A stretch of 64,000 nt of DNA from Pseudoalteromonas citrea (GTDB taxonomy: Bacteria > Pseudomonadota > Gammaproteobacteria > Enterobacterales > Alteromonadaceae), in NCBI RefSeq assembly GCF_000238375.3, contig NZ_AHBZ03000022.1:62001-126000 (forward strand), written 5' to 3'. Shown here in pieces: positions 25,428 through 34,708 of the stretch. Both the position numbers and the translations under genes were made by a program. Position 1 is the stretch's first letter. Every line of letters begins with the position of its first letter. The notes beneath the pieces were generated by a model. The model was given only the letters and a program-made list of their open reading frames with translations, had not been told where the DNA came from and made no database searches.

Positions 25428-27269
25428 TTAATACGATAATGTACTACCGTCACAATAGCTCAGCGCATGCCAAGCATCATAAGGACCGGCCTCATCAGGC
25501 TGAAAATTGTAACTCCAATGTTTGACTTGATAAATGATGCCTTGAAACGATACACGCTCCCCTACTTGTGCGTAGGCATGCTCACTTTGCCATGGTGACG
25601 CAGCGCACCCACCAAGCCGATAGCCTACAGTAAATGGTAGACGTAATTGTCGGCCGAAATCCGCCGGTAATTGGTGAATATCATCGATATCATGGATAGC
25701 AATACTCCCTTTACCTTTACGTTGATTTAAAAAAGGAAAAGCTAAGCCATCTTTCTCAGAGTCGTTAACCTCTAATGTATAGCAGCCCACAGGTATATCT
25801 AAATCTAACCGGTGCTCAGCTGACGCATTAAACTGTGACCACTGCTTTAGTGCTTCGCCCTTGCTATTTTTTATCGTCACGCTTGTTTCATCTGCAAACT
25901 TACCACTAAGCAAATATAATTGCGCAGAGTCACTGATCGATAACGGCGCTTCAATACGACTATACACAAGGTTATTACTGTCAATTTCATCTTGTGCTGT
26001 TGTTGCGCGTACCATCATGTTCGCGTTCTCTGGTGAGAAAATCCCCCAAAAACGTGCTGGTAACTGCACCACTTGACGTTCGTTTGGGTGTAATGCGCCT
26101 TGCCAAGTAAATTGGTGTTGTTGAGTGACACCATATGTGAATTCAATGTGGTTAATGACCGTCTGACCTTGATTTCGCACGGCAACTCTAACATCTGCGC
26201 AACTTTGGTTAAGGCGGCTGTCAATAGCGCTATTCGGGGTGAGGATCTGCTCAACAGCCAAGTCAGTATCAACTGTAATCGCTTCATATGTAGTCAACAC
26301 TGCACTCACAATATATCTTGGCGCATCTGAGCCATACTGAGAAGGCTGCCAACTAAAATTTTGCCAATCAATATCTAACGTCGATTGAGATTGTTGAGTA
26401 TCAAGGCTATAGATGAAAGGCTCAACGATTTCCCCTGGGCACCAATTTGCCCGCGCATAAATATACGTACCACCTTGAGGAAAAGTCGTACTCTGATCAC
26501 AATCAGTGCGCCATAAGGCCGTACGCTCTACTAAATTCGCATTGTATATCACATCAAAATAGCGCTCACACCACTCACCACATAGCTGTGGTTGCTGAGC
26601 TGGATTATCATACGACAAGGCATGACCATGGGCCGAAACAATGACATTTAACTCAGCCTCAATCTCATCAGCAGTAAACGTGAGTGACTTTTCAGGCAAG
26701 TAGTGTGCAAATTCACCAGCCGTTTTATAAGGCCAACCTGCTGGCTGAGAGTAATAGACTGGGATAACGCGATGCACCTTACGCGTCACTGCGCCTCGTG
26801 CTAGCAACTTAGCACTAAAACCAAACGCTGATTTTTTTGCGCCCCACCCACCATAATGGGCATTGAGCACCCCTTCTCCTTTTAACACCGGTGCTAAATG
26901 CGAAATATCAAAAAGATATTTTCTAGTCCAAGTGCGATCAAATCCATGCATCCCTCTTTGCATATACCCCGCATACGGTGTAATTAAACGACCCAATTCA
27001 TAACGTTCACCCTCTTTTAGCCATTCAAAACGAACGGTATAATCCCAATCGCTACACCCTTGTGCAGCACACCCAAGTTCTACTTCTAAGAACTGCTGTT
27101 GCTCAAGGTTTGCATCACTGGGCAACGCGACCGCATAGCTATGATCCCCATGCTGTGTAAATGATTGATAAGATATGAGTTCTGTTTGTGAGTCTGCATG
27201 TAACGCAAACACCTTGCTCGAGCACATTGCCAGTATGCTGTAAATCAGGGCATATTTAATTAATGTCAT
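25428..27269 (-). CDS. Secreted PNGase F-like protein with chitin-binding module
   Basis: This 613-residue exported protein has a signal peptide (residues 1-22, cleavage near VFALHA). The body resembles the two-domain peptide-N-glycosidase F fold, with the acidic segment GCSDWDYTVRFEW, an HGHALSYDN region, and RANWCPGEIVEPF, which is characteristic of the second domain. Such enzymes release N-glycans from glycoproteins. The last 45 residues (YAQVGERVSFQGIIYQVKHW...PYDAWHAL) look like a CBM5/12 chitin-binding module, so it may work on chitin-associated glycoproteins. Activity is inferred, since I could not align catalytic residues fully. Confidence 0.72.
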   Translation of the reverse strand: MTLIKYALIYSILAMCSSKVFALHADSQTELISYQSFTQHGDHSYAVALPSDANLEQQQFLEVELGCAAQGCSDWDYTVRFEWLKEGERYELGRLITPYAGYMQRGMHGFDRTWTRKYLFDISHLAPVLKGEGVLNAHYGGWGAKKSAFGFSAKLLARGAVTRKVHRVIPVYYSQPAGWPYKTAGEFAHYLPEKSLTFTADEIEAELNVIVSAHGHALSYDNPAQQPQLCGEWCERYFDVIYNANLVERTALWRTDCDQSTTFPQGGTYIYARANWCPGEIVEPFIYSLDTQQSQSTLDIDWQNFSWQPSQYGSDAPRYIVSAVLTTYEAITVDTDLAVEQILTPNSAIDSRLNQSCADVRVAVRNQGQTVINHIEFTYGVTQQHQFTWQGALHPNERQVVQLPARFWGIFSPENANMMVRATTAQDEIDSNNLVYSRIEAPLSISDSAQLYLLSGKFADETSVTIKNSKGEALKQWSQFNASAEHRLDLDIPVGCYTLEVNDSEKDGLAFPFLNQRKGKGSIAIHDIDDIHQLPADFGRQLRLPFTVGYRLGGCAASPWQSEHAYAQVGERVSFQGIIYQVKHWSYNFQPDEAGPYDAWHALSYCDGSTLSY

Positions 27270-27477
27270 CCTTTATCCTTGTTAACAAAAAGTAACAAGG
27301 ATACCCTTAAATCATAAAAATACCATTAAAGTCACACCACTAAAAAGGGCTAAAACGGCGCTCCATTCTTGCTATATGTTTATTCGCTAGCACTTATGTC
27401 TAATTTAACGATACAAAGCTATTTTATTACCAACATAGTTTGATAGAATATTGGCCAAAATTTAAGGAGCTCCGTCC

Positions 27478-28398
27478 ATGGCAATGTATGTAGTGGGTCA
27501 TAAGATCCCAGATTCAGATTCTATTTGTGGCGCAATTGCACTTGCGTATTTAAAAAACCAAATTGGCGAAGCCGCCGTTCCAACACGTCTTGGTGATGTT
27601 TCTCCTGAAACACAGTTTATCCTTGATCGTTTTGGCTTTGACGCACCAGAGTTAAAACTGAGCTATGCGGGCGAAGAAGTTTATATTGTAGATCATACTG
27701 AAAAGACACAAGCGCCAGATGACATTGACGAAGCAACTATCGTCGGTGTAGTTGATCACCACAAGCTCGGTGATTTAACGACGTCAACACCATTAGAGTG
27801 TTGGATCCGTCCAGTAGGCTGTAGTAATACCATCATCAAAATGATGTACGACTTTTACAGCGTCGAAATCCCTAAAGATATCGCTGGTTTAATGTTATGC
27901 GCAATCTTAAGCGACACCGTTATTTTTAAATCACCAACTTGTACAACAGCCGATATTAAATGTGTAGAAGCACTCGCTGATATTGCTGGTGTTGCAGATG
28001 TAAAAGAGCTTGGCATGGACATGTTTAAAGTGAAATCTGCGGTTGAAGGCACGCCTGCTCGTGACCTAGTAATGCGTGACTTTAAAGATTTCAATATGAA
28101 TGGCAAGCTCGTTGGTATTGGTCAATTAGAAGTTATCGACCTGTCTGTATTTGACGATATCAAAGCTGATTTAGAAGCGGATATTGCTAAGTTGAAAGAA
28201 GAAGGTGGCCGACATTCTGTATTGTTACTACTTACCGATATCATGAAAGAAGGGTCACAAATGCTGATCGCTTCTGATGATGAAAGCATCATTGAAACAG
28301 CTTATAAAGTAACGCCAGAACAAAGCCGTGTATGGCTTGATGGCGTACTAAGCCGTAAAAAACAAGTAGTGCCACCACTACAAGATGCATTTGCCTAA
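27478..28398 (+). CDS. ppaC: Manganese-dependent inorganic pyrophosphatase
   Basis: This 306-residue family II pyrophosphatase splits PPi with Mn or Co. The DHH domain shows GHKIPDSDS near the N-terminus and VVDHHKLGD near residue 90, followed by the DHHA2 domain with RPVGCSNTI and LCAILSDTV. The C-terminal SRKKQV motif binds substrate. AAGGAG precedes the ATG, and a strong intrinsic terminator follows. It stands alone, as is common for this gene. Confidence 0.95.
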   Translation: MAMYVVGHKIPDSDSICGAIALAYLKNQIGEAAVPTRLGDVSPETQFILDRFGFDAPELKLSYAGEEVYIVDHTEKTQAPDDIDEATIVGVVDHHKLGDLTTSTPLECWIRPVGCSNTIIKMMYDFYSVEIPKDIAGLMLCAILSDTVIFKSPTCTTADIKCVEALADIAGVADVKELGMDMFKVKSAVEGTPARDLVMRDFKDFNMNGKLVGIGQLEVIDLSVFDDIKADLEADIAKLKEEGGRHSVLLLLTDIMKEGSQMLIASDDESIIETAYKVTPEQSRVWLDGVLSRKKQVVPPLQDAFA

Positions 28399-28414
28399 AT
28401 AGCACATGTACTAT

Positions 28415-28446
28415 AAAAAAACCGAAGCAATTGCTTCGGTTTTTTG
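28415..28446 (+). terminator. Intrinsic terminator after ppaC
   Basis: ACCGAAGCAA and TTGCTTCGGT (28421-28440) form a perfect GC-rich stem with almost no spacer, flanked by a run of A and followed by a T6 tract. It ends 14 bases before the AraC-type gene start. Confidence 0.9.
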
Positions 28447-28459
28447 TTAATTTCACAAT

Positions 28460-29179
28460 ATGCCCACAGTTATTATTGAACCAGGTATTTTGGCAGTACA
28501 GACTCATGTACTCGATACCACAAGCCACCAGCACACCTTGCAGCAAATCACCTTACCGATTGGCTCAGTACACCTTAATGTGACGACTGCACAAGGCATA
28601 CAAAGTTACAATAACACCGCCATCATTATTAAAGAAAGTGTCCCGCATCAGCTGACGATGCACGCTGGCTGGGTCATACTTATCGAGCCTACTAGCCAGG
28701 TGGGGTTACAAGTGAGCGCTATGCTCGCAGGGCAAGAAGCATACTTGCTGAACATACCTCATGCGCCCGATGAATTCAGTCATCTACCGACCCTCCTTGG
28801 CCTATGTAACTTACGCTTTCAACAGCAAACTCATCAATATGACCCACGGATCAGTCAATTACTTAAGCACCTAGATCAATGTTTAGCTGGTACTTGTATT
28901 AAGCCTGCGCACTGGTTGGCCAAAGACATTGCTCAACAACTTAACCTCTCGCAAAGTCGGTTTTTACATTTATTCAAAGAAAATATGGGCCTTGCATGGC
29001 GTCCATACTTGTTATGGCGTAGGCTTATTTGCGCCATCACGGCATTGCAGGCAGATCACACCGCAACACAAGCTGCGTATATGGCAGGGTTTTCCGATAG
29101 CGCCCATTTAAGCCGCACGTTTAAAAAACAATTTGGCATTACCTTACAAAAACTCCTTTCTCAGAATAAGTCTCAATAG
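28460..29179 (+). CDS. AraC-family transcriptional regulator
   Basis: This 239-residue protein has a short N-terminal cupin-like half and a C-terminal AraC/XylS DNA-binding region (about residues 150-236). The second helix-turn-helix is typical: AAYMAGFSDSAHLSRTFKKQFGITL. Its ligand is unknown. No Shine-Dalgarno sequence precedes the ATG, which lies 14 bases after the ppaC terminator, so initiation may be leaderless or weak. The secreted protein gene downstream is a possible target, by position only. Confidence 0.82.
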   Translation: MPTVIIEPGILAVQTHVLDTTSHQHTLQQITLPIGSVHLNVTTAQGIQSYNNTAIIIKESVPHQLTMHAGWVILIEPTSQVGLQVSAMLAGQEAYLLNIPHAPDEFSHLPTLLGLCNLRFQQQTHQYDPRISQLLKHLDQCLAGTCIKPAHWLAKDIAQQLNLSQSRFLHLFKENMGLAWRPYLLWRRLICAITALQADHTATQAAYMAGFSDSAHLSRTFKKQFGITLQKLLSQNKSQ

Positions 29180-29330
29180 CCTTTTTGACTAAAAATCACA
29201 AACCAAAATAGATCAAAAAACAAACAAATATTGACTAAAGGTTAAATAAATGTGACCTTAGTGTTCCCACAAGTTCATGTGGGCTACAACTAGGACTCTG
29301 TCCCTTTCAACCATTTAAAAGGATTAATTT

Positions 29331-30122
29331 ATGAAGAAAGCACTCATACTGGCTTTATCACTATTCTCGATGAACATCTTTGCGAATACCACCGACTTCA
29401 CGATTTCGGCCGAAAAATCAGGCGTTAAAGGCTCCTTTGCCACTCAAGAGCTCACAGTTAGTAAGTCAGATAAAAGTAATCGCATTAACTTCACAGCGTC
29501 AGGTTCAGCGGCTGATGTCTTTCATTCGACAATTGAATATAAAGGCAATATATTTCAACTTGAACTCGATAATGTGAACAAACAGGTTGTCATAAATGGC
29601 TTTACTCAACAAAAATCTGCACTTGTTGTTACCAAAGAGGTGCAATCAGATATTAAAAAAATGTTACATGCAGCCCAATTAAATGCTGACAATATTAGTA
29701 GCTTTCAATCAACACTCGACAGTGAATCAAATATAACGTTATTAAAGTTTTTCGAATTTTTAGCCACATACCCAATTAATCAACCTATTCAACAAAAATT
29801 AAGTGCCGCTACAGGCCCACAAATCCAAGGCTGGACAAACATTTGCAGCTCAATGGGCAGTAGAAAAACAGCAGTCTGGGATCTAGATCGCGGTTCAGTC
29901 AAAAGAAAATCTTATGTTGTTGGTGGTCATGGATTTTGCGCAGGGCGCTGTGGTGCTGGCTGTCCTACATTTGGTGACGGACAATATACCCAAGATTGCT
30001 TAAACCACGATGCATGTGCCGATGTAGAAGGTGAACAGCTTGGCAACTGTAGTGATGAGTGGCGTGCTGCATCTGACGATTTCTGGTTCTCACCAGATTG
30101 TGAAACGCCACATTCATCTTAA
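29331..30122 (+). CDS. Secreted cysteine-rich protein with phospholipase A2-like motif
   Basis: This 263-residue protein has a signal peptide (residues 1-18, cleavage near NIFA). The N-terminal 160 residues are a mixed domain I do not recognise. The C-terminal 90 residues contain nine cysteines, including CAGRCGAGC (203-211) and CLNHDAC (223-229). The latter matches the CxxHDxC catalytic His-Asp element of the phospholipase A2 fold, with cysteines positioned for disulfides. It may hydrolyse phospholipids outside the cell; this is inference from one motif. A strong AAAAGGA ribosome binding site precedes the ATG. Confidence 0.65.
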   Translation: MKKALILALSLFSMNIFANTTDFTISAEKSGVKGSFATQELTVSKSDKSNRINFTASGSAADVFHSTIEYKGNIFQLELDNVNKQVVINGFTQQKSALVVTKEVQSDIKKMLHAAQLNADNISSFQSTLDSESNITLLKFFEFLATYPINQPIQQKLSAATGPQIQGWTNICSSMGSRKTAVWDLDRGSVKRKSYVVGGHGFCAGRCGAGCPTFGDGQYTQDCLNHDACADVEGEQLGNCSDEWRAASDDFWFSPDCETPHSS

Positions 30123-30271
30123 TAATTTACTACTCATACAGAGCATGCTTGCCTCTGTATGAGTTTTTCAGAAGTAGTGTGTAAATTACCTGCAAACAAG
30201 TAGCTAGTTTGTTCAATTATCGACTTTAAAACTAAGGCAAAGTACCTCTATTAACTCAGAGGAGAAGTACC

Positions 30272-30973
30272 ATGCAGCAATATTTGCTAGATACCCATTT
30301 ATTGAACTATACCCATCATCGCATTCAAACATTGATCACACAAAAGCAGTGGCTATCACTTGATCAACAGCAAGCGCTCACAGCAATTTATAATTTCGTG
30401 ATGGATGATATTAGATTTGGTTACAGCAGCGAAGATACGCTAAACGCATCAACAGTTTTGCACCAAGGCTATGGTCAGTGTAATACCAAAGGAACGCTAC
30501 TTATGGCGCTATTAAGAGGCGTCGGGATCCCTTGTCGATTACAAGGGTTCATCATCAGTAATAACTTAAAACAGGGTGTTGTGCCGAGGTGGATTCTTAC
30601 GTTGGCGCCTACTCAGATCATCCACAGTTGGGTTGAAGTATACCTCGATGGTACGTGGTTAGAGTTAGAGGGCTATATTATTGATAATACGTATTTAGCT
30701 GCAATTCAATCGCGTTTTAAAACACATCATGGTCGTTTTGTTGGCTATGGCATTGCCACGCCTTGCCTGCAAAAACCCAAAAATCAATTCTACGGGCAAA
30801 GCACATATATTCAACGTGATAGCATTATATCCTCATTAGGACATTTTGAGGATCCAGATAGTTTCTACCAGCAGTATCAGAACCTATCTGGCACAAAAAG
30901 GTGGCTCTATAAATACTTGCTTCGGCATATAATTAACCAACGAATAGCTCAGCTAAGATATTCGGTGACGTAA
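30272..30973 (+). CDS. Transglutaminase-like cysteine protein
   Basis: This 233-residue protein has the transglutaminase-like core: the nucleophile Cys in GYGQCNTKG (about residue 70), His in IIHSWVEVYLDGTW (about 128) and an acidic residue in LELEGY. Related bacterial proteins act as peptidases or amidases, or as crosslinking enzymes. No signal peptide is present, suggesting a cytoplasmic location. AGAGGAG precedes the ATG. A small membrane protein gene follows 38 bases later and may be cotranscribed. Confidence 0.78.
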   Translation: MQQYLLDTHLLNYTHHRIQTLITQKQWLSLDQQQALTAIYNFVMDDIRFGYSSEDTLNASTVLHQGYGQCNTKGTLLMALLRGVGIPCRLQGFIISNNLKQGVVPRWILTLAPTQIIHSWVEVYLDGTWLELEGYIIDNTYLAAIQSRFKTHHGRFVGYGIATPCLQKPKNQFYGQSTYIQRDSIISSLGHFEDPDSFYQQYQNLSGTKRWLYKYLLRHIINQRIAQLRYSVT

Positions 30974-31011
30974 TTTGATAAATTAAGAGCGCTAAATATA
31001 AGGAAATACCC

Positions 31012-31314
31012 ATGTTACATACAATAAAAATGCGAAAGTTAGCAATATTTTTCGCAGTATTGGCCATATTGCCTTTACTCATTTTGCTAAGTGCGGAGCT
31101 CGTTTCAACCTTACTAAAGTGTACCGTCAAAGAAGTATTGCCTACAGATTGCAAGCTGTTTAATTATGATATAGGAATGATATTAGCAGTGGCTTACACC
31201 GCAGGATGGGCTGTATTGTTAACATTACCAACGGCCGGCATAGGCGCATATATCTGTTACATAAAATCATTAAAAACAAGTCGTACTTCAGAAAATAAAA
31301 ATGGCGCTCAATAG
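31012..31314 (+). CDS. Small two-helix membrane protein
   Basis: This 100-residue protein has two clear hydrophobic helices (about residues 8-30 and 52-85) joined by a loop with two cysteines. The family is not recognised. An AAGGAA ribosome binding site precedes the ATG. The last codons form the left arm of a strong terminator hairpin, which means the gene end and the terminator coincide. Confidence 0.6.
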   Translation: MLHTIKMRKLAIFFAVLAILPLLILLSAELVSTLLKCTVKEVLPTDCKLFNYDIGMILAVAYTAGWAVLLTLPTAGIGAYICYIKSLKTSRTSENKNGAQ

Positions 31315-31323
31315 CGCCATTTT
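31298..31323. terminator. Bidirectional terminator between the small membrane protein gene and der
   Basis: AAAATGGCGCT and AGCGCCATTTT form an 11-bp stem with a four-base loop (31309-31312). A and T runs at the base make it suitable for both the plus-strand gene and the minus-strand der operon. Confidence 0.9.
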
Positions 31324-31342
31324 ATCAGTAAGAAAAACGAGA

Positions 31343-32815
31343 TTATTTATTACGATTTTCTTTGGTAAATGCTCTTAGCTTACGCTTTTGCGACAGCGTC
31401 ATCTTATTGGTACGACCTGAGAATGGGTTATCCCCTTCTCTGAATTCAATCTTTATCGGTGTACCCATGATATTCAGCGCTTTACGATAATAGTTCATCA
31501 AATAACGCTTATAACTATCAGGTAAATCGTGTACTTGGTTACCGTGTATCACGATCCTAGGTGGGTTATAACCCCCAGCGTGAGCATACTTGAGCTTCAC
31601 GCGGCGACCACGTACCAAGGGGGGTTGGTGATCCGCTTGTGCCATATCCATAATACGGCGCAGCATCGCAGTACTGATCCGCTTAGTCGCAGAAGCATAA
31701 GCTTCATCAACAGACTCAAATAAATGACCAACTCCAGTGCCATGTAATGCCGAAATAAAATGCAAACGAGCAAAATCAATAAATCCTAAACGGCGGTCTA
31801 GTTCGGTTTTAATGCGATCTTTTACGTAATCATCAAGGCCGTCCCATTTATTGACAGCAATCACCAATGAACGACCCGCGTTTAACGCAAAACCTAGTAA
31901 GCTTAAGTCTTGATCAGAGATACCTTCACGGGCATCCACCACAATCAACACCACGTTGGCATCTTCAATGGCCTTCAATGTTTTAATGACTGAGAATTTC
32001 TCAACAACATCACTAACTTTTTTACGCTTTCGAACACCCGCAGTGTCAATCAACACATACTCGCGTTCATTGCGCGTCATTGGAATATAAACTGAATCTC
32101 GGGTTGTACCAGGCATATCGTAAACAATCACCCGCTCTTCACCCAAAATACGGTTGGTTAACGTCGATTTACCTACATTTGGACGACCAATAATGGCAAG
32201 TTTAACTGGCTTGTCTTCAAACCCAGTCTTACCATCTTCGTGTGCCCCTTCTTCACCTTCTAGGTAAAGCTCCGCAAGGTCTGCGTCATCCTGTGCAAGT
32301 TCATCTTCTTCAGCGGCTAATTCAGCAATAACAGGCTGTAACGTCAAGTCTAACAGCTGAGTAATACCACGGCCGTGCGCTGCGGCGATTTGATACACCT
32401 CGCCAATGGCTAATTGATAAAATTCAGCACAATTAGAGTCTGCATCAATACCATCCGTTTTATTCGCAACAAGAAAACACTTCTTTTGTTGTTTACGAAG
32501 GTGCTGTGCAATAGCCTGATCCGCGGCGTTCATACCTGCTCTGGCATCCACTAAAAACAAGACAATATCCGCTTCTTCAATCGCGAGTAGCGACTGTTCA
32601 GCCATCTCGGTTTCAATGCCTTCTTCAGAGCCATCAATACCGCCGGTATCCACTACGATAAACTCATATCCATCGTAACTGGCTTGGCCATATTTACGGT
32701 CACGTGTAAGACCAGGAAAATCCGCTACCAACGCGTCACGAGTACGTGTTAAACGGTTAAATAGCGTGGATTTACCCACATTAGGTCGCCCAACAAGAGC
32801 GATCACAGGAAGCAT
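31343..32815 (-). CDS. der: Ribosome assembly GTPase Der (EngA)
   Basis: This 490-residue double GTPase is needed for maturation of the large ribosomal subunit. Both G domains show intact G1 loops (GRPNVGKST at residues 8-16 and again near 208), DxxG motifs (DTGGI, DTAGV) and NKxD motifs (NKTDG, NKWDG). A KH-like C-terminal domain follows. The acidic linker between the G domains (about residues 165-195, EEDELAQDD...) is typical of gammaproteobacteria. It is last in the hisS-yfgM-bamB-der order known from E. coli. Confidence 0.97.
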   Translation of the reverse strand: MLPVIALVGRPNVGKSTLFNRLTRTRDALVADFPGLTRDRKYGQASYDGYEFIVVDTGGIDGSEEGIETEMAEQSLLAIEEADIVLFLVDARAGMNAADQAIAQHLRKQQKKCFLVANKTDGIDADSNCAEFYQLAIGEVYQIAAAHGRGITQLLDLTLQPVIAELAAEEDELAQDDADLAELYLEGEEGAHEDGKTGFEDKPVKLAIIGRPNVGKSTLTNRILGEERVIVYDMPGTTRDSVYIPMTRNEREYVLIDTAGVRKRKKVSDVVEKFSVIKTLKAIEDANVVLIVVDAREGISDQDLSLLGFALNAGRSLVIAVNKWDGLDDYVKDRIKTELDRRLGFIDFARLHFISALHGTGVGHLFESVDEAYASATKRISTAMLRRIMDMAQADHQPPLVRGRRVKLKYAHAGGYNPPRIVIHGNQVHDLPDSYKRYLMNYYRKALNIMGTPIKIEFREGDNPFSGRTNKMTLSQKRKLRAFTKENRNK

Positions 32816-32840
32816 AGACTACCTCTTTAATAAACAACAA

Positions 32841-32863
32841 AAGGCTTCGCAAAGCGAAGCCTT
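32841..32863 (-). terminator. Intrinsic terminator after bamB
   Basis: AAGGCTTCGC and GCGAAGCCTT form a perfect 10-bp stem with a three-base loop, followed on the minus strand by TTGTTGTTT. It lies between bamB and der, so der may be partly transcribed independently. Confidence 0.82.
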
Positions 32864-32887
32864 AACAAACTTAATAATAACTAAGTG

Positions 32888-34069
32888 TTATGGAATTTTA
32901 ACGGCGCTAACTTCACCATCTCGGGTGTATATAATTAGCTTGTCGCCAGCAACCACAGGCTCAACAAAGAAACCTGAACTATCAAAACTCTCTCTTGATA
33001 CCAGCTGGCCACTTTGTTTATCTAACCAGTGTAGGTTGCCTTCTTGATCACCTACCACTAAATAATCTCCGGCAACTGTTGGCGTGGTTAAATACCATCC
33101 ACGTAAAGCAGGTTGGCTCCAACGTTCAATACCAGAGTCTTTATCTAATGCATAAACAACACCTTCGCTATCTACAATATAGATGGAATTTGATTCAATG
33201 CTAAAATCTCTGTAACTGCTGTATTCGCGTTTCCAAATGACATTACCATTTCGTACGTCTACAGCTGCCAAATTCCCATTATAAGCAATCGCATATACAT
33301 TAGCGCCACTTACAATCGGTTTAGTGTCAACATCTACTAACCGCTCAAATTCTGATGCGCCTTTTGCAAGCGCAACATCGGCACTCCAAGCAGAATAACC
33401 ATTTTCAGCAATTAAGACCGATAGTTTACCACTTTCTTCACCGAACAGCACACCACCATTTGCACTTGTTGGTGAGCTTAAACCACGTAGTGTTAAAGCA
33501 GGCACTTCTTGCTCATGACGCCAACGCTCTTCGCCCGTATCTGGGTGCAATGCGAGTAATTTACCTGAACCTAAGTTTACGTAAATTAAGCCATCCCCAG
33601 CTGCAGGAGAAGACAACGCTTCACCAGGTACTGATTTGCGCCAAACAATCTCACCAGACTCACGATCTAACGCAATGACTTCGCCGTGCTCAGAACCAAT
33701 ATAAACCTTACCGAATGCTTGTAAGATTCCGCCAGAAAGCTTTGCACTGTCACTGTCTTCCCAAGGCCAAAATACTTGGTTTTTACGTGTTTCAGTTTCC
33801 CACAATGTGTTACCGGTATTAATGTCCAGAGCTTTTACTTCACCATTGCGTTCAGCGACAAATACGACGTCTTCATATACTGTTGGTGTAAGGCGTGAAA
33901 AATAATGCTCAACGCCATTACCTATACTTTCTTGCCAAGCAACCTGAGTCTCAAATTGATTATTTATTTCAGGCAGAACTAAAACATCTTCATCGTCGTC
34001 ACTCGACGAACACCCACTCAACAACGACGCCATACATAGCGCCAAAGTGGCTAAACTAAGCTGTTTCAT
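32888..34069 (-). CDS. bamB: Outer membrane assembly lipoprotein BamB
   Basis: This 393-residue lipoprotein belongs to the BAM complex that inserts beta-barrels into the outer membrane. The signal peptide ends in a lipobox (LLSGC, cysteine near residue 20), followed by an acidic linker. The rest consists of repeated PQQ-like beta-propeller blades, seen as recurring GxVxALDxxxGxxxW patterns such as GEVKALDINTGNTLW and GEVIALDRESGEIVW. Its position directly after yfgM (9-base gap) matches the E. coli order. Confidence 0.95.
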   Translation of the reverse strand: MKQLSLATLALCMASLLSGCSSSDDDEDVLVLPEINNQFETQVAWQESIGNGVEHYFSRLTPTVYEDVVFVAERNGEVKALDINTGNTLWETETRKNQVFWPWEDSDSAKLSGGILQAFGKVYIGSEHGEVIALDRESGEIVWRKSVPGEALSSPAAGDGLIYVNLGSGKLLALHPDTGEERWRHEQEVPALTLRGLSSPTSANGGVLFGEESGKLSVLIAENGYSAWSADVALAKGASEFERLVDVDTKPIVSGANVYAIAYNGNLAAVDVRNGNVIWKREYSSYRDFSIESNSIYIVDSEGVVYALDKDSGIERWSQPALRGWYLTTPTVAGDYLVVGDQEGNLHWLDKQSGQLVSRESFDSSGFFVEPVVAGDKLIIYTRDGEVSAVKIP

Positions 34070-34078
34070 ATTAGCTCC

Positions 34079-34699
34079 TTATGCTGCAGGCTGTGCAGTG
34101 GCTAAATCATCTAGCTTGTTTTGCAATAACGTATTATTGGCATCTTCGCTGGCGCTAACCGCCGCTTGATAATGTGTACGGGCTGACTGCTTATCGCCTT
34201 TCTCAAGGTACACGTCACCTTTAATTTCAGAGACTTGCGCATTAAAGCTAGCCGGCATCGTAGTATTTAACGTTGCTAATGCTTCATCTAGCTTCTTTTC
34301 TGTTAGTTGAATACGCGCCAAGCGTGTTAAAGCCGTTGCTTTAAGCTCAGGATTCTTAACTGTATCAGCCGCAAAACGTAGCTTTTCAGTCGCAACACTA
34401 TACTGCTGCTTATCAACCGCTTCTTTTGCCGCAACAAATGCAGCTAATACCGCATAATTTGAATCACCATTGTTGGCAATAAATGACTCAGCACTTGCTA
34501 AAACTTCTTCACCTTCGACGATATCACTATAAGCATTGGATGCAGCTTCAGCACTGGTGATTTGGCTCTGGTTATACGCTTTCCATCCATATAAGCCCCC
34601 TAAACCCAGTACAATACCTAAAGCCAGCGATACGCCATTATCGCGGAAAAACTGCTTAATCGCTTCTGCTTGTTGTTCTTCTGTTGAATAAATTTCCAT
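34079..34699 (-). CDS. yfgM: YfgM, periplasmic chaperone-associated TPR protein
   Basis: This 206-residue protein has one membrane helix near the N-terminus (residues 22-42, GVSLALGIVLGLGGLYGW) and TPR-like helices in the periplasmic part. YfgM associates with PpiD at the SecYEG translocon in E. coli. The N-terminal EIYSTEEQQAEAIKQFF segment is typical. It lies 9 bases after hisS and 9 bases before bamB, in the conserved operon order. Confidence 0.92.
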   Translation of the reverse strand: MEIYSTEEQQAEAIKQFFRDNGVSLALGIVLGLGGLYGWKAYNQSQITSAEAASNAYSDIVEGEEVLASAESFIANNGDSNYAVLAAFVAAKEAVDKQQYSVATEKLRFAADTVKNPELKATALTRLARIQLTEKKLDEALATLNTTMPASFNAQVSEIKGDVYLEKGDKQSARTHYQAAVSASEDANNTLLQNKLDDLATAQPAA

Positions 34700-34708
34700 T
34701 GTTACCTC

